Shown: positions 26,356-34,922 of the stretch, piece by piece | How positions within the stretch are numbered: the stretch's first letter is position 1 | Layout of the letters: each line of letters begins with the position of its first letter | Assembly: GCA_023426005.1 (NCBI GenBank) | Contig: JAFABO010000030.1 | Location: 28,261 to 92,260 of the forward strand | Length of the DNA stretch: 64,000 nucleotides | Source of the DNA: Bacillota bacterium | GTDB taxonomy: Bacteria > Bacillota > Clostridia > Acetivibrionales > DSM-1351 | Reading direction: 5' to 3' | Made by a program: the position numbers and the translations under genes | The notes under the pieces: model-generated | Databases searched by the model: none | Seen by the model: the letters and a program-made list of their open reading frames with translations, nothing else | Told to the model about the DNA's origin: nothing

Positions 26356-27381
26356 TTACTTTAAATACTTATCAACATTGTCTTTTGTGATTAAGACAAA
26401 GGGAATATTAGTAATTTTCTCGTATTTTTCACCGGCAACAATTTTGTATGCAACATCGATACTGCCTGCACCCTGTCCATTCGCATCCTGAAGCACTGTC
26501 CCATCGAGTTCTCCGGCCTTAACACTCAGTTTCGCATCCTCAATGGCATCGACGCTGATGATAATGATATCATCTTTACGCCCTGCATTAATAACAGCGT
26601 TCAGAGCACCCATACCCATATTGTCATTTTCAGCTGCGATTGCATCAATTTCCGGATATTTCTGAAGCCAATCTTCCGTGATGCGCATTGCTTCTTCACG
26701 CAGCCATTTGCCACTCAGAGACTCAAGTACTTTGACCCCCGATTCTTTGTAAATCGTATTCTTAAGACCCTGGTCACGGTCAATTTGAGCAGAGTTGCCA
26801 ATATCGCCTTCAAGCTGTAAAACATTTCCCTTTGCTTTACCTGCACCGCCCAATTTTTCAGCGATAAAATTACCCATGATCTCACCTGCATCAACATCAT
26901 TCGAGCCTACAAAAGCAGTGGCATCATCGATATTGCTGGTCTTGGAGTTGACAATAACAATAGGTATTCCCGCTTCTTTGCACCTGTCCACAATTGATGC
27001 ACAGCCATTAGCATCTACCGGGCTCATAACTATGACGCTTACACCCATAGCAATCATGTCATCGGCTTGATTGAGCTGTTTTTGTACGTCTGTATCAGCG
27101 TCGACTTGTAAGAAATCTGCTATTTTGCCTGTAGATTTCATTTCAGCCAGTGCTACGTCCTGAGCTGCGTTGAGAAGGATTTGGTACTGATCGGAACGTG
27201 ATTTTTGAAGTATGCCGATTACAATACCTGATTTTTCCTTTGTAGAATCTACCTTTGCTGTTCCTGCTGTTGTCCCTGTTGTTGGCTCTGAATTTTTTTG
27301 CTCTGTTTTGTTTGCAGTGCACCCAGCTAAGAGTGAAACGGCCATGGAAAGAACGAGTAGCACAGTGGTCAATTTTTTCAT
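26356..27381 (-). CDS. Ribose-type sugar ABC transporter substrate-binding lipoprotein
   Basis: This 341-residue lipoprotein (lipobox LLAGC at residues about 17-21) has a periplasmic-binding-protein type 1 (RbsB-like) domain. Typical segments are IGILQKSRSDQYQILLNAAQ, QADDMIAMGVSVIVMSPVDA and ENDNMGMGALNAVINAG. It binds a monosaccharide or inositol-like ligand outside the cell. It is the last gene of an operon after the ATPase and permease. AAGGAGG lies before the ATG. A 220-base gap with no clear terminator separates it from the chemoreceptor gene. Confidence 0.93.
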   Translation of the reverse strand: MKKLTTVLLVLSMAVSLLAGCTANKTEQKNSEPTTGTTAGTAKVDSTKEKSGIVIGILQKSRSDQYQILLNAAQDVALAEMKSTGKIADFLQVDADTDVQKQLNQADDMIAMGVSVIVMSPVDANGCASIVDRCKEAGIPIVIVNSKTSNIDDATAFVGSNDVDAGEIMGNFIAEKLGGAGKAKGNVLQLEGDIGNSAQIDRDQGLKNTIYKESGVKVLESLSGKWLREEAMRITEDWLQKYPEIDAIAAENDNMGMGALNAVINAGRKDDIIIISVDAIEDAKLSVKAGELDGTVLQDANGQGAGSIDVAYKIVAGEKYEKITNIPFVLITKDNVDKYLK

Positions 27382-27427
27382 AATTTTTCCTCCTTAAATT
27401 TATATGTAAAGACAATTGTCTTATACA

Positions 27428-28405
27428 TCACTTGCTTTTACGGCGGCTGATCGTGATATCCAGGATAACAGCCCCCAGAATGATAAATCCCTTGACAATC
27501 TGCTGATAGAACGAAGATACTCCCATCAGATTCATACCATTATTGATAACACCAATCATAAGAATACCTACGATGGTTCCGGGAATTGTTCCGATACCTC
27601 CATTCAAACTAGCTCCACCAATTACGACAGCTGCAATTGCATCCAACTCATAACCGACTCCAATGGATGGTTGACCGGCATTAACACGAGAGGTCAAAAT
27701 GACACCGGCAATGCCGGTAAATATACCCATCATCATGAAAGTGACCAGTTTATTTCTGAACACATTAACTCCTGATGCAACTGCTGTGTGAATATTGCCG
27801 CCAATCGCATAGACATACTGCCCATATTTAGTATGACTGAGCAAAACATATCCAATTAATGCAATAACAATCAGTATAATAATCGAATATGGAATCACGC
27901 CAAATAATTTTCCTTGCCCAATCTCCTTAAATGCCTCGCTCTTTAAAACATATGATTTACCATCACTGATGACATAAGCAACGCCCCTGAAAATAAGCTG
28001 TGTACTCAAGGTAACGACAAATGGAAACATATCAAATTTAGAAATTATGAATCCATTAAATAAACCTATAAAACCACAGGCTGCAGCTGATAATACGACA
28101 GCCAGTACAACATTGTTTGAATTTGCAGTCAGAACCGCACCTGTTACAACTGACGCAACCGCAATCATAGAACCAATCGACAAGTCAATGCCGCCGCTAA
28201 TAATGATGAAAATCATACCAATAGCGATGATGCCGTTAATGCTGATCTGGTTCAGTACATTGATTGTATTCTGAAATGTTCTGAATGTCGGACTTGCTAT
28301 TAGAAGAAAAATAATCATAAATATAAGAATCATCAGAATCCCATATTTTCTGGTAAATAACGCTATATCAAAAGACTGTTTTGTTTGTTTCGTTTGTGAA
28401 CTCAT
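27428..28405 (-). CDS. Ribose-type sugar ABC transporter permease
   Basis: This 325-residue membrane protein of the RbsC/BPD_transp_2 family has eight to ten hydrophobic segments and family motifs GIIAIGMIFIIISGGIDLSI and GLFNGFIISKFDMFPFVVTL. It forms the channel for the sugar captured by the downstream-encoded binding protein and is energised by the ATPase encoded upstream, whose stop codon is only three bases away. GGGGG precedes the ATG. Confidence 0.93.
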   Translation of the reverse strand: MSSQTKQTKQSFDIALFTRKYGILMILIFMIIFLLIASPTFRTFQNTINVLNQISINGIIAIGMIFIIISGGIDLSIGSMIAVASVVTGAVLTANSNNVVLAVVLSAAACGFIGLFNGFIISKFDMFPFVVTLSTQLIFRGVAYVISDGKSYVLKSEAFKEIGQGKLFGVIPYSIIILIVIALIGYVLLSHTKYGQYVYAIGGNIHTAVASGVNVFRNKLVTFMMMGIFTGIAGVILTSRVNAGQPSIGVGYELDAIAAVVIGGASLNGGIGTIPGTIVGILMIGVINNGMNLMGVSSFYQQIVKGFIILGAVILDITISRRKSK

Positions 28406-28408
28406 TTG

Positions 28409-29926
28409 TCAACCCCCTAATGCCTTGCTTAGTATCATTTCCTGTGAATTGGTTCCCTCTCGAAGTTCAGATCTGTGGAATTCTCCATTAGTCCTTCCTT
28501 CATGGACAACTATGATCCGGTCGCTCATGCCGATCACTTCTTCCATCTCCGATGAAATCATAATAATGGCCATGCCCTCTGCTGCAAATTGGCACATAAG
28601 CTTGTAAATTTCATGTTTAGCACCAATATCTATACCTCGAGTCGGCTCATCAAGAATCAGAAGTTTTGGTGCTGCCATTATCCATTTGGCTAAAATTACT
28701 TTTTGTTGATTCCCACCCGAAAGACTCACGGCTTCAACAGATAGACTGGGAGCCTTGACAGATAGTTTTTTTGCATATTCCGATATCTTCATATTATTCG
28801 ATCGATGGTTGATTATCAGCCGGCGCTGTTGTTTCTTTAAATTAGGTAAGCCAATATTTTCATAAAGGCTGCGGCAAAGGACCAGACCATACTTTTTTCT
28901 ATCTTCTGTAACCATGGCTATACCGTGATCAATGGCTTGGGCGGTATTCCTTATAAAAAGAGTCTGACCGAGCCATGTGATTTCACCGGAGTCATAAGGG
29001 TCCAGACCAAAAATAGATTTCATGATTTCACTTCGCCCTGCGCCGACTAAACCTGAGAACCCTAGAATCTCACCTGCTCTGACTTCAAAACTGATATCAT
29101 GAAATACACCTTTACGGGTCAGTTTATCCACTTTTAAAACAACTTCACCGGGCTCAACGAAGGCCTTGTCAAAAACATCTGACAGTTCACGGCCAACCAT
29201 CATTTTAATCAGTGTTGGACGATTAATTTCCGCAACTTCCCTTGTGCCGATATACTTGCCATCTCTAAAAATTGTCACCCGGTCGCATATACGGGTGATT
29301 TCCTCCATACGGTGTGAAATATAAATGATACTGATGCCCCTGGCTTTCAATTCTGCAATCGTCCGAAACAAGTTTTCCGTCTCGTCTGAGTCCAGAGATG
29401 AAGTTGGTTCATCCATAATGACCATTTTGGCGTTGAAGGTCACTGCCTTAATGATTTCGATCATTTGCATCTGTGCAATAGTCAAGTCAATCATTTTTGT
29501 TCGTGGGCTAATGTTCATTCCATACTTCTTCAGAATATCAGCAGCTTCATGATTCATCTTTGACCTATCAACAAGCAGCTTGCCCATCCACATAGGTTCA
29601 CGGTGCAAGAAAATATTCTCTGCAATCGTCATATGTAAAATTGGATTTAGTTCTTGATAGATCATGCTTACACCAGCTTCAATCGCTTCTGCCGGATTTT
29701 CAAAACTGACTGACTTTCCATCAAATATGATTTCACCCTTGTCAGCTTTAAATTGTCCGGCGGTGATTTTCATCAAGGTAGATTTTCCTGCGCCATTTTC
29801 ACCCATCAAGGCATGAACCTCACCGCTCCGAACCTGAAGCTGAACATCATCCAGTGCCAAAGTACCTGGAAATTGCTTGGTGATTCCTTTCATCTCCAAC
29901 AGAAATTCGCTCTTGAGGTTGGACAT
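28409..29926 (-). CDS. Ribose-type sugar ABC transporter ATP-binding protein
   Basis: This 505-residue protein has the duplicated ATPase of the RbsA/MglA family. The first half has Walker A GENGAGKST and Walker B MVIMDEPTSSLD, with the family's degenerate signature (LTIAQMQMIEIIKAV). The second half has a degenerate Walker A (GLVGAGRSE), a perfect signature LSGGNQQKV and Walker B LLILDEPTRGID. This one-good-site pattern is normal for the family. It energises the adjacent permease. AAGGGAAC precedes the start. Confidence 0.94.
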   Translation of the reverse strand: MSNLKSEFLLEMKGITKQFPGTLALDDVQLQVRSGEVHALMGENGAGKSTLMKITAGQFKADKGEIIFDGKSVSFENPAEAIEAGVSMIYQELNPILHMTIAENIFLHREPMWMGKLLVDRSKMNHEAADILKKYGMNISPRTKMIDLTIAQMQMIEIIKAVTFNAKMVIMDEPTSSLDSDETENLFRTIAELKARGISIIYISHRMEEITRICDRVTIFRDGKYIGTREVAEINRPTLIKMMVGRELSDVFDKAFVEPGEVVLKVDKLTRKGVFHDISFEVRAGEILGFSGLVGAGRSEIMKSIFGLDPYDSGEITWLGQTLFIRNTAQAIDHGIAMVTEDRKKYGLVLCRSLYENIGLPNLKKQQRRLIINHRSNNMKISEYAKKLSVKAPSLSVEAVSLSGGNQQKVILAKWIMAAPKLLILDEPTRGIDIGAKHEIYKLMCQFAAEGMAIIMISSEMEEVIGMSDRIIVVHEGRTNGEFHRSELREGTNSQEMILSKALGG

Positions 29927-29941
29927 TCATGTTCCCTTCTT

Positions 29942-30757
29942 TCATTGTTTGATAAAGTGCTGTTTTAAAAAGGTTTCCAAATACCGCTGCACATCCCTTG
30001 AATGCTGATTGCTGTCAATGGATTTAGCTGTAATTTCTTTAAATTCAGCTTGGCTGATGCCACCAGCAAGCGTCTTTCCATATTCTATCGGATGTACTGG
30101 ATCTGCACGGTTGGCCATAACCAGAACAGGTGTCTTAATATTCTGCCATACCTGCCGATCTTCACATGGCCTGTCTCCAGGCATCGCTATGTACTTTGCC
30201 GTGGTGGTCTCTGCATATTTATAATCAAAATAACCCAGATAGGATTGTGCAACAGCCGGCGATTTCTTAGCCAAGTCTAAATATCGTTCAGATATGGCTA
30301 ACATCTGACGTCCAGTTTTCGGTCCCTCTTCACGGATCAATCTAGCAACTTCACTGAACATGCTCCTGATTTCCCGGGACATGGGCTGATCCAACCAAGC
30401 CGGTCGTGAAAATACATTGCCTAAAGTTCGGTTCGGATAGCGCAGAACAAATTTCAGTGCCACTGCCGCCCCCATTGAAATCCCGCCCACAATCGCTTTC
30501 TCTATTTTTAGATAATCCATAAATGCCGCCAAGTCATCGGCAAAAGCATCAAATCCGAGGTCTTCTTCCGACCCTATCTCAGCCGTGTCACCATGACCTC
30601 GAAAATCGAAGCTAAGAAGCCGGATACCATGGGGCGGTGTAAAAATATTTCGAATCTGTTCAGTACTCCCTCCCAAACCATGCTGGAAAATGAAAGGAAT
30701 TCCTTCCCCAATATCTATATAATGAAATCGAATGCCCTCATGTATAAAATAAGACAT
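29942..30757 (-). CDS. Alpha/beta hydrolase
   Basis: This cytoplasmic hydrolase has about 271 residues. The oxyanion region is FIFQHGLGGS, the nucleophile Ser is in GGISMGAAVAL, the acid is probably the Asp in ANRADPVHP and the His is in DSNQHSRDV. It lies in the middle of a sugar catabolic operon between the transporter and the isomerase, so it probably cleaves an ester or lactone of the imported sugar (for example an acylated sugar or aldonolactone), which is inference. A longer frame to 30841 exists, but the ATG at 30757 has GGAGG nine bases upstream and starts four bases after the preceding stop codon. Confidence 0.85.
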   Translation of the reverse strand: MSYFIHEGIRFHYIDIGEGIPFIFQHGLGGSTEQIRNIFTPPHGIRLLSFDFRGHGDTAEIGSEEDLGFDAFADDLAAFMDYLKIEKAIVGGISMGAAVALKFVLRYPNRTLGNVFSRPAWLDQPMSREIRSMFSEVARLIREEGPKTGRQMLAISERYLDLAKKSPAVAQSYLGYFDYKYAETTTAKYIAMPGDRPCEDRQVWQNIKTPVLVMANRADPVHPIEYGKTLAGGISQAEFKEITAKSIDSNQHSRDVQRYLETFLKQHFIKQ

Positions 30758-30761
30758 TAAA

Positions 30762-31610
30762 TTATCCCTCCACTTCCAGTCGCTCCAACTGCTTCCGGAT
30801 AAAACCCACGCTTTCGGGAACCTGCGCTTCTGAAAGCCCATGAAGGATCAAAGCGCCTTGATAATTGCATTCTTTTAACAATTTAAGATAGGTCTTATAA
30901 TCGAGCATGCCTTTGCCTGCGGCAACAAACTCCGGATTATCGCCATCATTTGCAAGATCTTTTGCATGGGCAATAACAATGTCACCTGCCAGCAACTCGA
31001 ATGCATTGTTCAATATGGCTGTCATATTCTTCGCTTCACCGGAATGAAACAAATTGGCACCATCCATGATGATTTTGAGATTCTGTGATTTCATTTCATC
31101 AAGAAATCGTCTTGCTTTGATTGCACTATCAATGACATTAGACACCTCCGGTTCAATTGCTAGAGTAATCCCACGATCTTGGGCAATCCGCAATGCCGCA
31201 GCCATTGATACACACAAGTCATTCCAAGCATCTGGTGAGTTATTGTCAGGATGTTTTTTCCACATGCTGGTTTCGTTGCGCGACCCAGTACATAAAGTGA
31301 TGACCGAGGTTCCCATTCTTGAACATGCCTTTGCCAATTCATCAAGACGTTTGAGTCCAATCAGGCGTTCCTTAAAATCAGGATGAATCATATTGAAAGT
31401 TCCGGAAACAGCGGTAATCGCAACACCATTTTTTACTGCTGCTGCCTTGATACGATCTGATAAATCCGGTGAAATCGTATCCGGCATCGAAGCCAATCCT
31501 GCACAACTCATATTGAACTGTGTCTGCGTCAAACCCTCGCTGTGAATAGCATAGAAGACATCTTCGACATTGGGGCGAGTAAATGTTTTTGCAAATATTC
31601 CGATTTGCAT
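30762..31610 (-). CDS. Sugar phosphate isomerase/epimerase (xylose-isomerase-like TIM barrel)
   Basis: This 282-residue protein belongs to the AP-endonuclease-2/xylose-isomerase-like superfamily. Expected metal ligands occur in order: Glu in LAIEPEVSN, Asp and Asn in IIMDGANLFHSG, His in VIAHAKDLA, and Glu near the C-terminus. Such enzymes interconvert keto-sugars or inositol derivatives. The neighbouring Gfo/Idh dehydrogenase and ROK kinase suggest a pathway in which the imported sugar is oxidised, isomerised and phosphorylated. GGAGATC precedes the ATG. Confidence 0.88.
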   Translation of the reverse strand: MQIGIFAKTFTRPNVEDVFYAIHSEGLTQTQFNMSCAGLASMPDTISPDLSDRIKAAAVKNGVAITAVSGTFNMIHPDFKERLIGLKRLDELAKACSRMGTSVITLCTGSRNETSMWKKHPDNNSPDAWNDLCVSMAAALRIAQDRGITLAIEPEVSNVIDSAIKARRFLDEMKSQNLKIIMDGANLFHSGEAKNMTAILNNAFELLAGDIVIAHAKDLANDGDNPEFVAAGKGMLDYKTYLKLLKECNYQGALILHGLSEAQVPESVGFIRKQLERLEVEG

Positions 31611-31628
31611 ATTGATCTCCTTTACATT

Positions 31629-32600
31629 CTAATTATTACTGTTTTTCTTATGATGCATGGCCACTAGAGAGCATGCCCCCATAACACCGGCATCACTTCC
31701 CAACTCCCCGGTCACGATCTTACAGCGTTGAATCGGATGCATTAGGGAATTTTCAACATGATAACGGGTTGGCTTCATAATACGTTCACCTGATTTTGAT
31801 ACTCCACCGCCAATAATGATTATTTCGGGGTTAAAGAGATTGATCAGGTTAACCAACCCAATGCTTAATTTTTGTGCAAATATTTCTATGACTTGTTTAG
31901 CAGCCACATCACCCTCATCCCAAGCCTTACTGATCATTTCGCCTGTTATTGCTTGCAAGTTCCCGGATGCATACTGCAATATCAGTGAATCCGGGTTTTC
32001 CTTGACAATTTCGCGTGCATAACGTGTAAAAGCCGTAGCTGAGCAACAGCTTTCAAAACAGCCTCTTTTTCCACAAGAACACCTGGCTCCGTCTGTTTCG
32101 ATGATCATATGCCCTGCTTCAGCAGCTACATGGGAAGCCCCATGCAACACTTCGCCGTTGATAATAAATCCGCTTCCAAGCCCAGTCCCCAATGTTAGCA
32201 GCAAGAGGTTGCCAAATCCCCGGCCCGCACCAAAATGCATTTCGCCGAGAGCATTAATATTCCCATCATTCTCCGTGTATACCGGCTTATTAAAATATTC
32301 TTGAATATATTGACCTGCATCAATATTTATCCAACCTAAGTTGGCAGCATTGAAGACGAAATTGTTGCGGCTATCAATCAAACCGGGAATGCCCATACCA
32401 ATTCCGGATACATCCTCCATATCAATCTCTGACTCAGCAGCCATGAATTCTATCAAATTGATGATTGCTAAAAATATTGATTGCGGAGGTTCCTTCTGGG
32501 GTGTGGCAGTACTCTTGCCGATGACCACCTGCAACGCCTCATCCATGATCATGCCTTTGATATATGTGCCGCCCAAATCAATCCCAACATAATAGTTCAT
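31629..32600 (-). CDS. ROK-family sugar kinase (glucokinase-like)
   Basis: This 323-residue kinase has the N-terminal ATP motif YVGIDLGGTYIKG and no HTH, so it is an enzyme rather than a regulator. Further motifs are GIGMGIPGLID, ENDGNINALGE (with the catalytic Asp), TLGTGLGSGFI and the zinc motif CSCGKRGCFE. It should phosphorylate the imported hexose with ATP in the cytoplasm. The gene lies 18 bases from the isomerase gene and about 30 from the Gfo/Idh gene in one operon. Confidence 0.93.
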   Translation of the reverse strand: MNYYVGIDLGGTYIKGMIMDEALQVVIGKSTATPQKEPPQSIFLAIINLIEFMAAESEIDMEDVSGIGMGIPGLIDSRNNFVFNAANLGWINIDAGQYIQEYFNKPVYTENDGNINALGEMHFGAGRGFGNLLLLTLGTGLGSGFIINGEVLHGASHVAAEAGHMIIETDGARCSCGKRGCFESCCSATAFTRYAREIVKENPDSLILQYASGNLQAITGEMISKAWDEGDVAAKQVIEIFAQKLSIGLVNLINLFNPEIIIIGGGVSKSGERIMKPTRYHVENSLMHPIQRCKIVTGELGSDAGVMGACSLVAMHHKKNSNN

Positions 32601-32631
32601 TGATTTAACCCCTCCATCTTTTCTTCAAATC

Positions 32632-33693
32632 CTAAATGTCTGCAATATTGATTCGTTCACCTGTCGCAACTGAGCGGTGGATGGCTGTGATTGTTCTCAT
32701 AGCCGCTATTCCGTCATCAATAGATGCACCGCGAAGCGGTGCGCCATTCAGAATAGCGTCAGCGAATCCCTCAACCTGACGTTTATAGAAGTGACCATCT
32801 TCAGCTATAGGCCTCTTGTAAAGCCCGTCCTTGATAGAGAAAACCTCCACATCGCTGGATTTAAACAACCATGGATTGTATGTTTTTGCAGTGACGCTTC
32901 CATTCTCACCATATACCTCGAATCCCTCATGCCAATCCATGCGGACAGCCACTGTCAGGTCAAGATTACCGATTGAACCATTAATGAACTCAGCAGCTAT
33001 TTGCCAACTATACGCATCATATTTCTTGACAAGCTGTGCATGAACGCTTTTTATTTCTCCTCCGAGAAATCTGGCTGTATCGACAAGATGACTGCCATGA
33101 GTTAGCATATAATATTTTTCCTTTTCTGCCTTTGGATTGCCTCCTGGGCGTTTAGCATTTGCACTCTGTAAAATTATTGGCTGCACGTTATCCGTTACTG
33201 TATAACGGTATGTACTGTCACAGTACCAAGCCTTGATGACCAGTAACTCACCGATTTCCTTCTGAATGAAATCACGGGCAAAACAAACTCCCTGGTCGAA
33301 TCGTTTCATATTGCCAACTTGAACGATTAATCCGGCTTTCTCAGCCATCTCACGCAGCTCTTCACACTCCTGCACCGTAACACCTAAAGGTTTCTCCACC
33401 AAAACATGCTTTCCGGCAGCAATCGCCTGTTTGGCGCAGGGGATATGGAACTGGTCTGCAATTCCAATAATCACCGCATCAATTTCCGGATCATCCAACA
33501 TATTTTCATAGTTGTTGTATGTAACGCGGGCATTATGCATGCAGACCATTTTCTCAAGCAAGTCCTCTGCGACATCGCAAATCGCATAGAGTTCAGTATT
33601 ATGAGCTCTATTGCAAGCTTCAAAATGGGCGGCTTGAGATATTTGTCCACACCCCAATACTCCAATTTTTAATAACTTCGAGTCTTTTTTCAT
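32632..33693 (-). CDS. Gfo/Idh/MocA-family oxidoreductase
   Basis: This 353-residue dehydrogenase has an N-terminal Rossmann fold (KIGVLGCGQISQAAH), the family motif VLVEKPLGV with the catalytic Lys, and a C-terminal alpha/beta domain (PGGNPKAEKEKYYMLTHGSH carries the usual His and Asp region). Such enzymes oxidise sugars or inositols with NAD(P). It is the first gene of the seven-gene sugar operon and has a near-consensus promoter. GGAG lies 7 bases before the ATG. The substrate is unknown; inositol-like and gluconate-like sugars are the common cases. Confidence 0.92.
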   Translation of the reverse strand: MKKDSKLLKIGVLGCGQISQAAHFEACNRAHNTELYAICDVAEDLLEKMVCMHNARVTYNNYENMLDDPEIDAVIIGIADQFHIPCAKQAIAAGKHVLVEKPLGVTVQECEELREMAEKAGLIVQVGNMKRFDQGVCFARDFIQKEIGELLVIKAWYCDSTYRYTVTDNVQPIILQSANAKRPGGNPKAEKEKYYMLTHGSHLVDTARFLGGEIKSVHAQLVKKYDAYSWQIAAEFINGSIGNLDLTVAVRMDWHEGFEVYGENGSVTAKTYNPWLFKSSDVEVFSIKDGLYKRPIAEDGHFYKRQVEGFADAILNGAPLRGASIDDGIAAMRTITAIHRSVATGERINIADI

Positions 33694-33766
33694 CTCATTA
33701 CTCCTTTAACAAAATATGTTACCAGGATTTTTATCGTCTTCGTTAATTAACTTCATCCCTGACTTT

Positions 33767-33795
33767 ATAATAACGCATCTTATTTTCGAAGTCAA
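33767..33795 (-). promoter_or_regulatory. Promoter of the ribose-type sugar operon
   Basis: On the reverse strand TTGACT (33790-33795), a 17-base spacer and TATTAT (33767-33772) form a near-consensus promoter. GTCAA/TTGAC (33791-33795 and 33805-33809) is a small inverted repeat overlapping the -35, a possible site for the divergent DeoR-type regulator. Confidence 0.7.
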
Positions 33796-33970
33796 TAATT
33801 ATATTTGACATTTTGTCTTGCTTCAACAATTTTTACATGTTTTTTAAAAAATACCTACCGTTTTCGATAATTGTATTGTATAATGGTTGTGGATATCATT
33901 GTAAAAATTAATTTACTGATATAAAATTATGCACTATACCGGAACAATACCAACCGAAAGAAGTGATTAA

Positions 33971-34768
33971 ATGAAGATAACCAAGAGTAAAACAGAAATT
34001 AGACATGAAAAGATCCGCAGCATGCTTATCGCCAACGACCTTGTCACTGTTGCCGAGTTTTGCCAAACCTTTAATTGCAGTGAAGCGACAATCCGAAATG
34101 ATCTTCGTTTTCTCGAAGAAAGAGGATTATTAAAGCGCAGTTATGGTGGCGCAGTAGCAACAGGGCATACAGCGATACATACAAATATGAATACGCGTTC
34201 TGTGGCCTACAAAAAAGAAAAGGAAGCCATTGCCAATTACATTGTCAACCACCTCCTGACATCAGGCCAGACTATTATTCTGGATTCAGGATCAACCTGT
34301 GTAGAGATTGCGCAAAGTATTGTCGAGTCGGAGCTCGAATTAACAATTTTAACAAATTCTTTCGCAATCGCTACCATCCTGACCCATTCTTCCCGTGTCA
34401 AGCTTTTTCTTACGGGTGGTAACTATGACCCTGAACCGGCGGCTTTTCATGATGAATTTTCTATAGCCCTTTTCAATACTATGCGCGCAGATCTCTGTTT
34501 TCTTTCCGTGAACGGTGTATCTTATGAAGCAGGCTTCACCATATCCGGTTTTGAGGAAGCGCCTATCAAACAAGCAATGATAAGGGCTTCACGCCAAAAT
34601 TATGTTGTAGCAGACCACTCAAAACTCGGAAAAATCGGTCTGAAAGTTATTTGCAACTTGTCGGATGTCACTGCTCTGGTTTCCGACAAATTTGATAGTA
34701 ATGAAGAAATCAAAGCCCTCGAATCTGCAGGGCTAAGAATAATTTTCGCACCCCTTGATGACAAGTAA
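33971..34768 (+). CDS. DeoR/GlpR-family transcriptional regulator
   Basis: This 265-residue regulator has the N-terminal DeoR helix-turn-helix (LVTVAEFCQTFNCSEATIRN, then LRFLEERGLLKRSYGGAV) and the DeoRC sensor domain with the phosphate-sugar pocket (IILDSGSTC; LTGGNYD; VADHSKLGK). Family members bind a phosphorylated sugar and are usually repressors. It is divergent from the sugar operon, so its likely effector is the phosphosugar made by the ROK kinase there. A TATAAT lies at about 33878-33883, but I saw no good -35. Confidence 0.92.
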   Translation: MKITKSKTEIRHEKIRSMLIANDLVTVAEFCQTFNCSEATIRNDLRFLEERGLLKRSYGGAVATGHTAIHTNMNTRSVAYKKEKEAIANYIVNHLLTSGQTIILDSGSTCVEIAQSIVESELELTILTNSFAIATILTHSSRVKLFLTGGNYDPEPAAFHDEFSIALFNTMRADLCFLSVNGVSYEAGFTISGFEEAPIKQAMIRASRQNYVVADHSKLGKIGLKVICNLSDVTALVSDKFDSNEEIKALESAGLRIIFAPLDDK

Positions 34769-34856
34769 CCCTTTATTTTGCATACGCAAAAATCAATCGC
34801 CATTATGGCGGGAGTAAAGGAACTAATTGATGCTATGCAGGAGATAATCCAAAATT

Positions 34857-34907
34857 TAAAAGAACACCGGATTTGAAAATTCCACTTCAGATCCGGTGTT
34901 CTTTTTC
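34857..34907. terminator. Bidirectional Rho-independent terminator
   Basis: A long stem (AGAACACCGGAT at 34861 pairs with ATCCGGTGTTCT at 34891, and TGAA/TTCA extends it past one mismatch) has T-runs on both sides. It ends the DeoR-type gene on the forward strand and the NRPS operon on the reverse strand. Confidence 0.85.
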
Positions 34908-34922
34908 TCATTCAAGCGCTCC

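Noticed and set aside
28409..29926. Degenerate ATP-site and signature motifs in the sugar ATPase as a sign of a broken gene
   Set aside because: One degenerate site is normal in RbsA/MglA-type duplicated ATPases.
34805..34876. A 23-codon ORF (starting MAGVKELIDAMQ) between the DeoR-type gene and the terminator
   Set aside because: No ribosome binding site, it ends inside the terminator stem, and I recognise no homologue.
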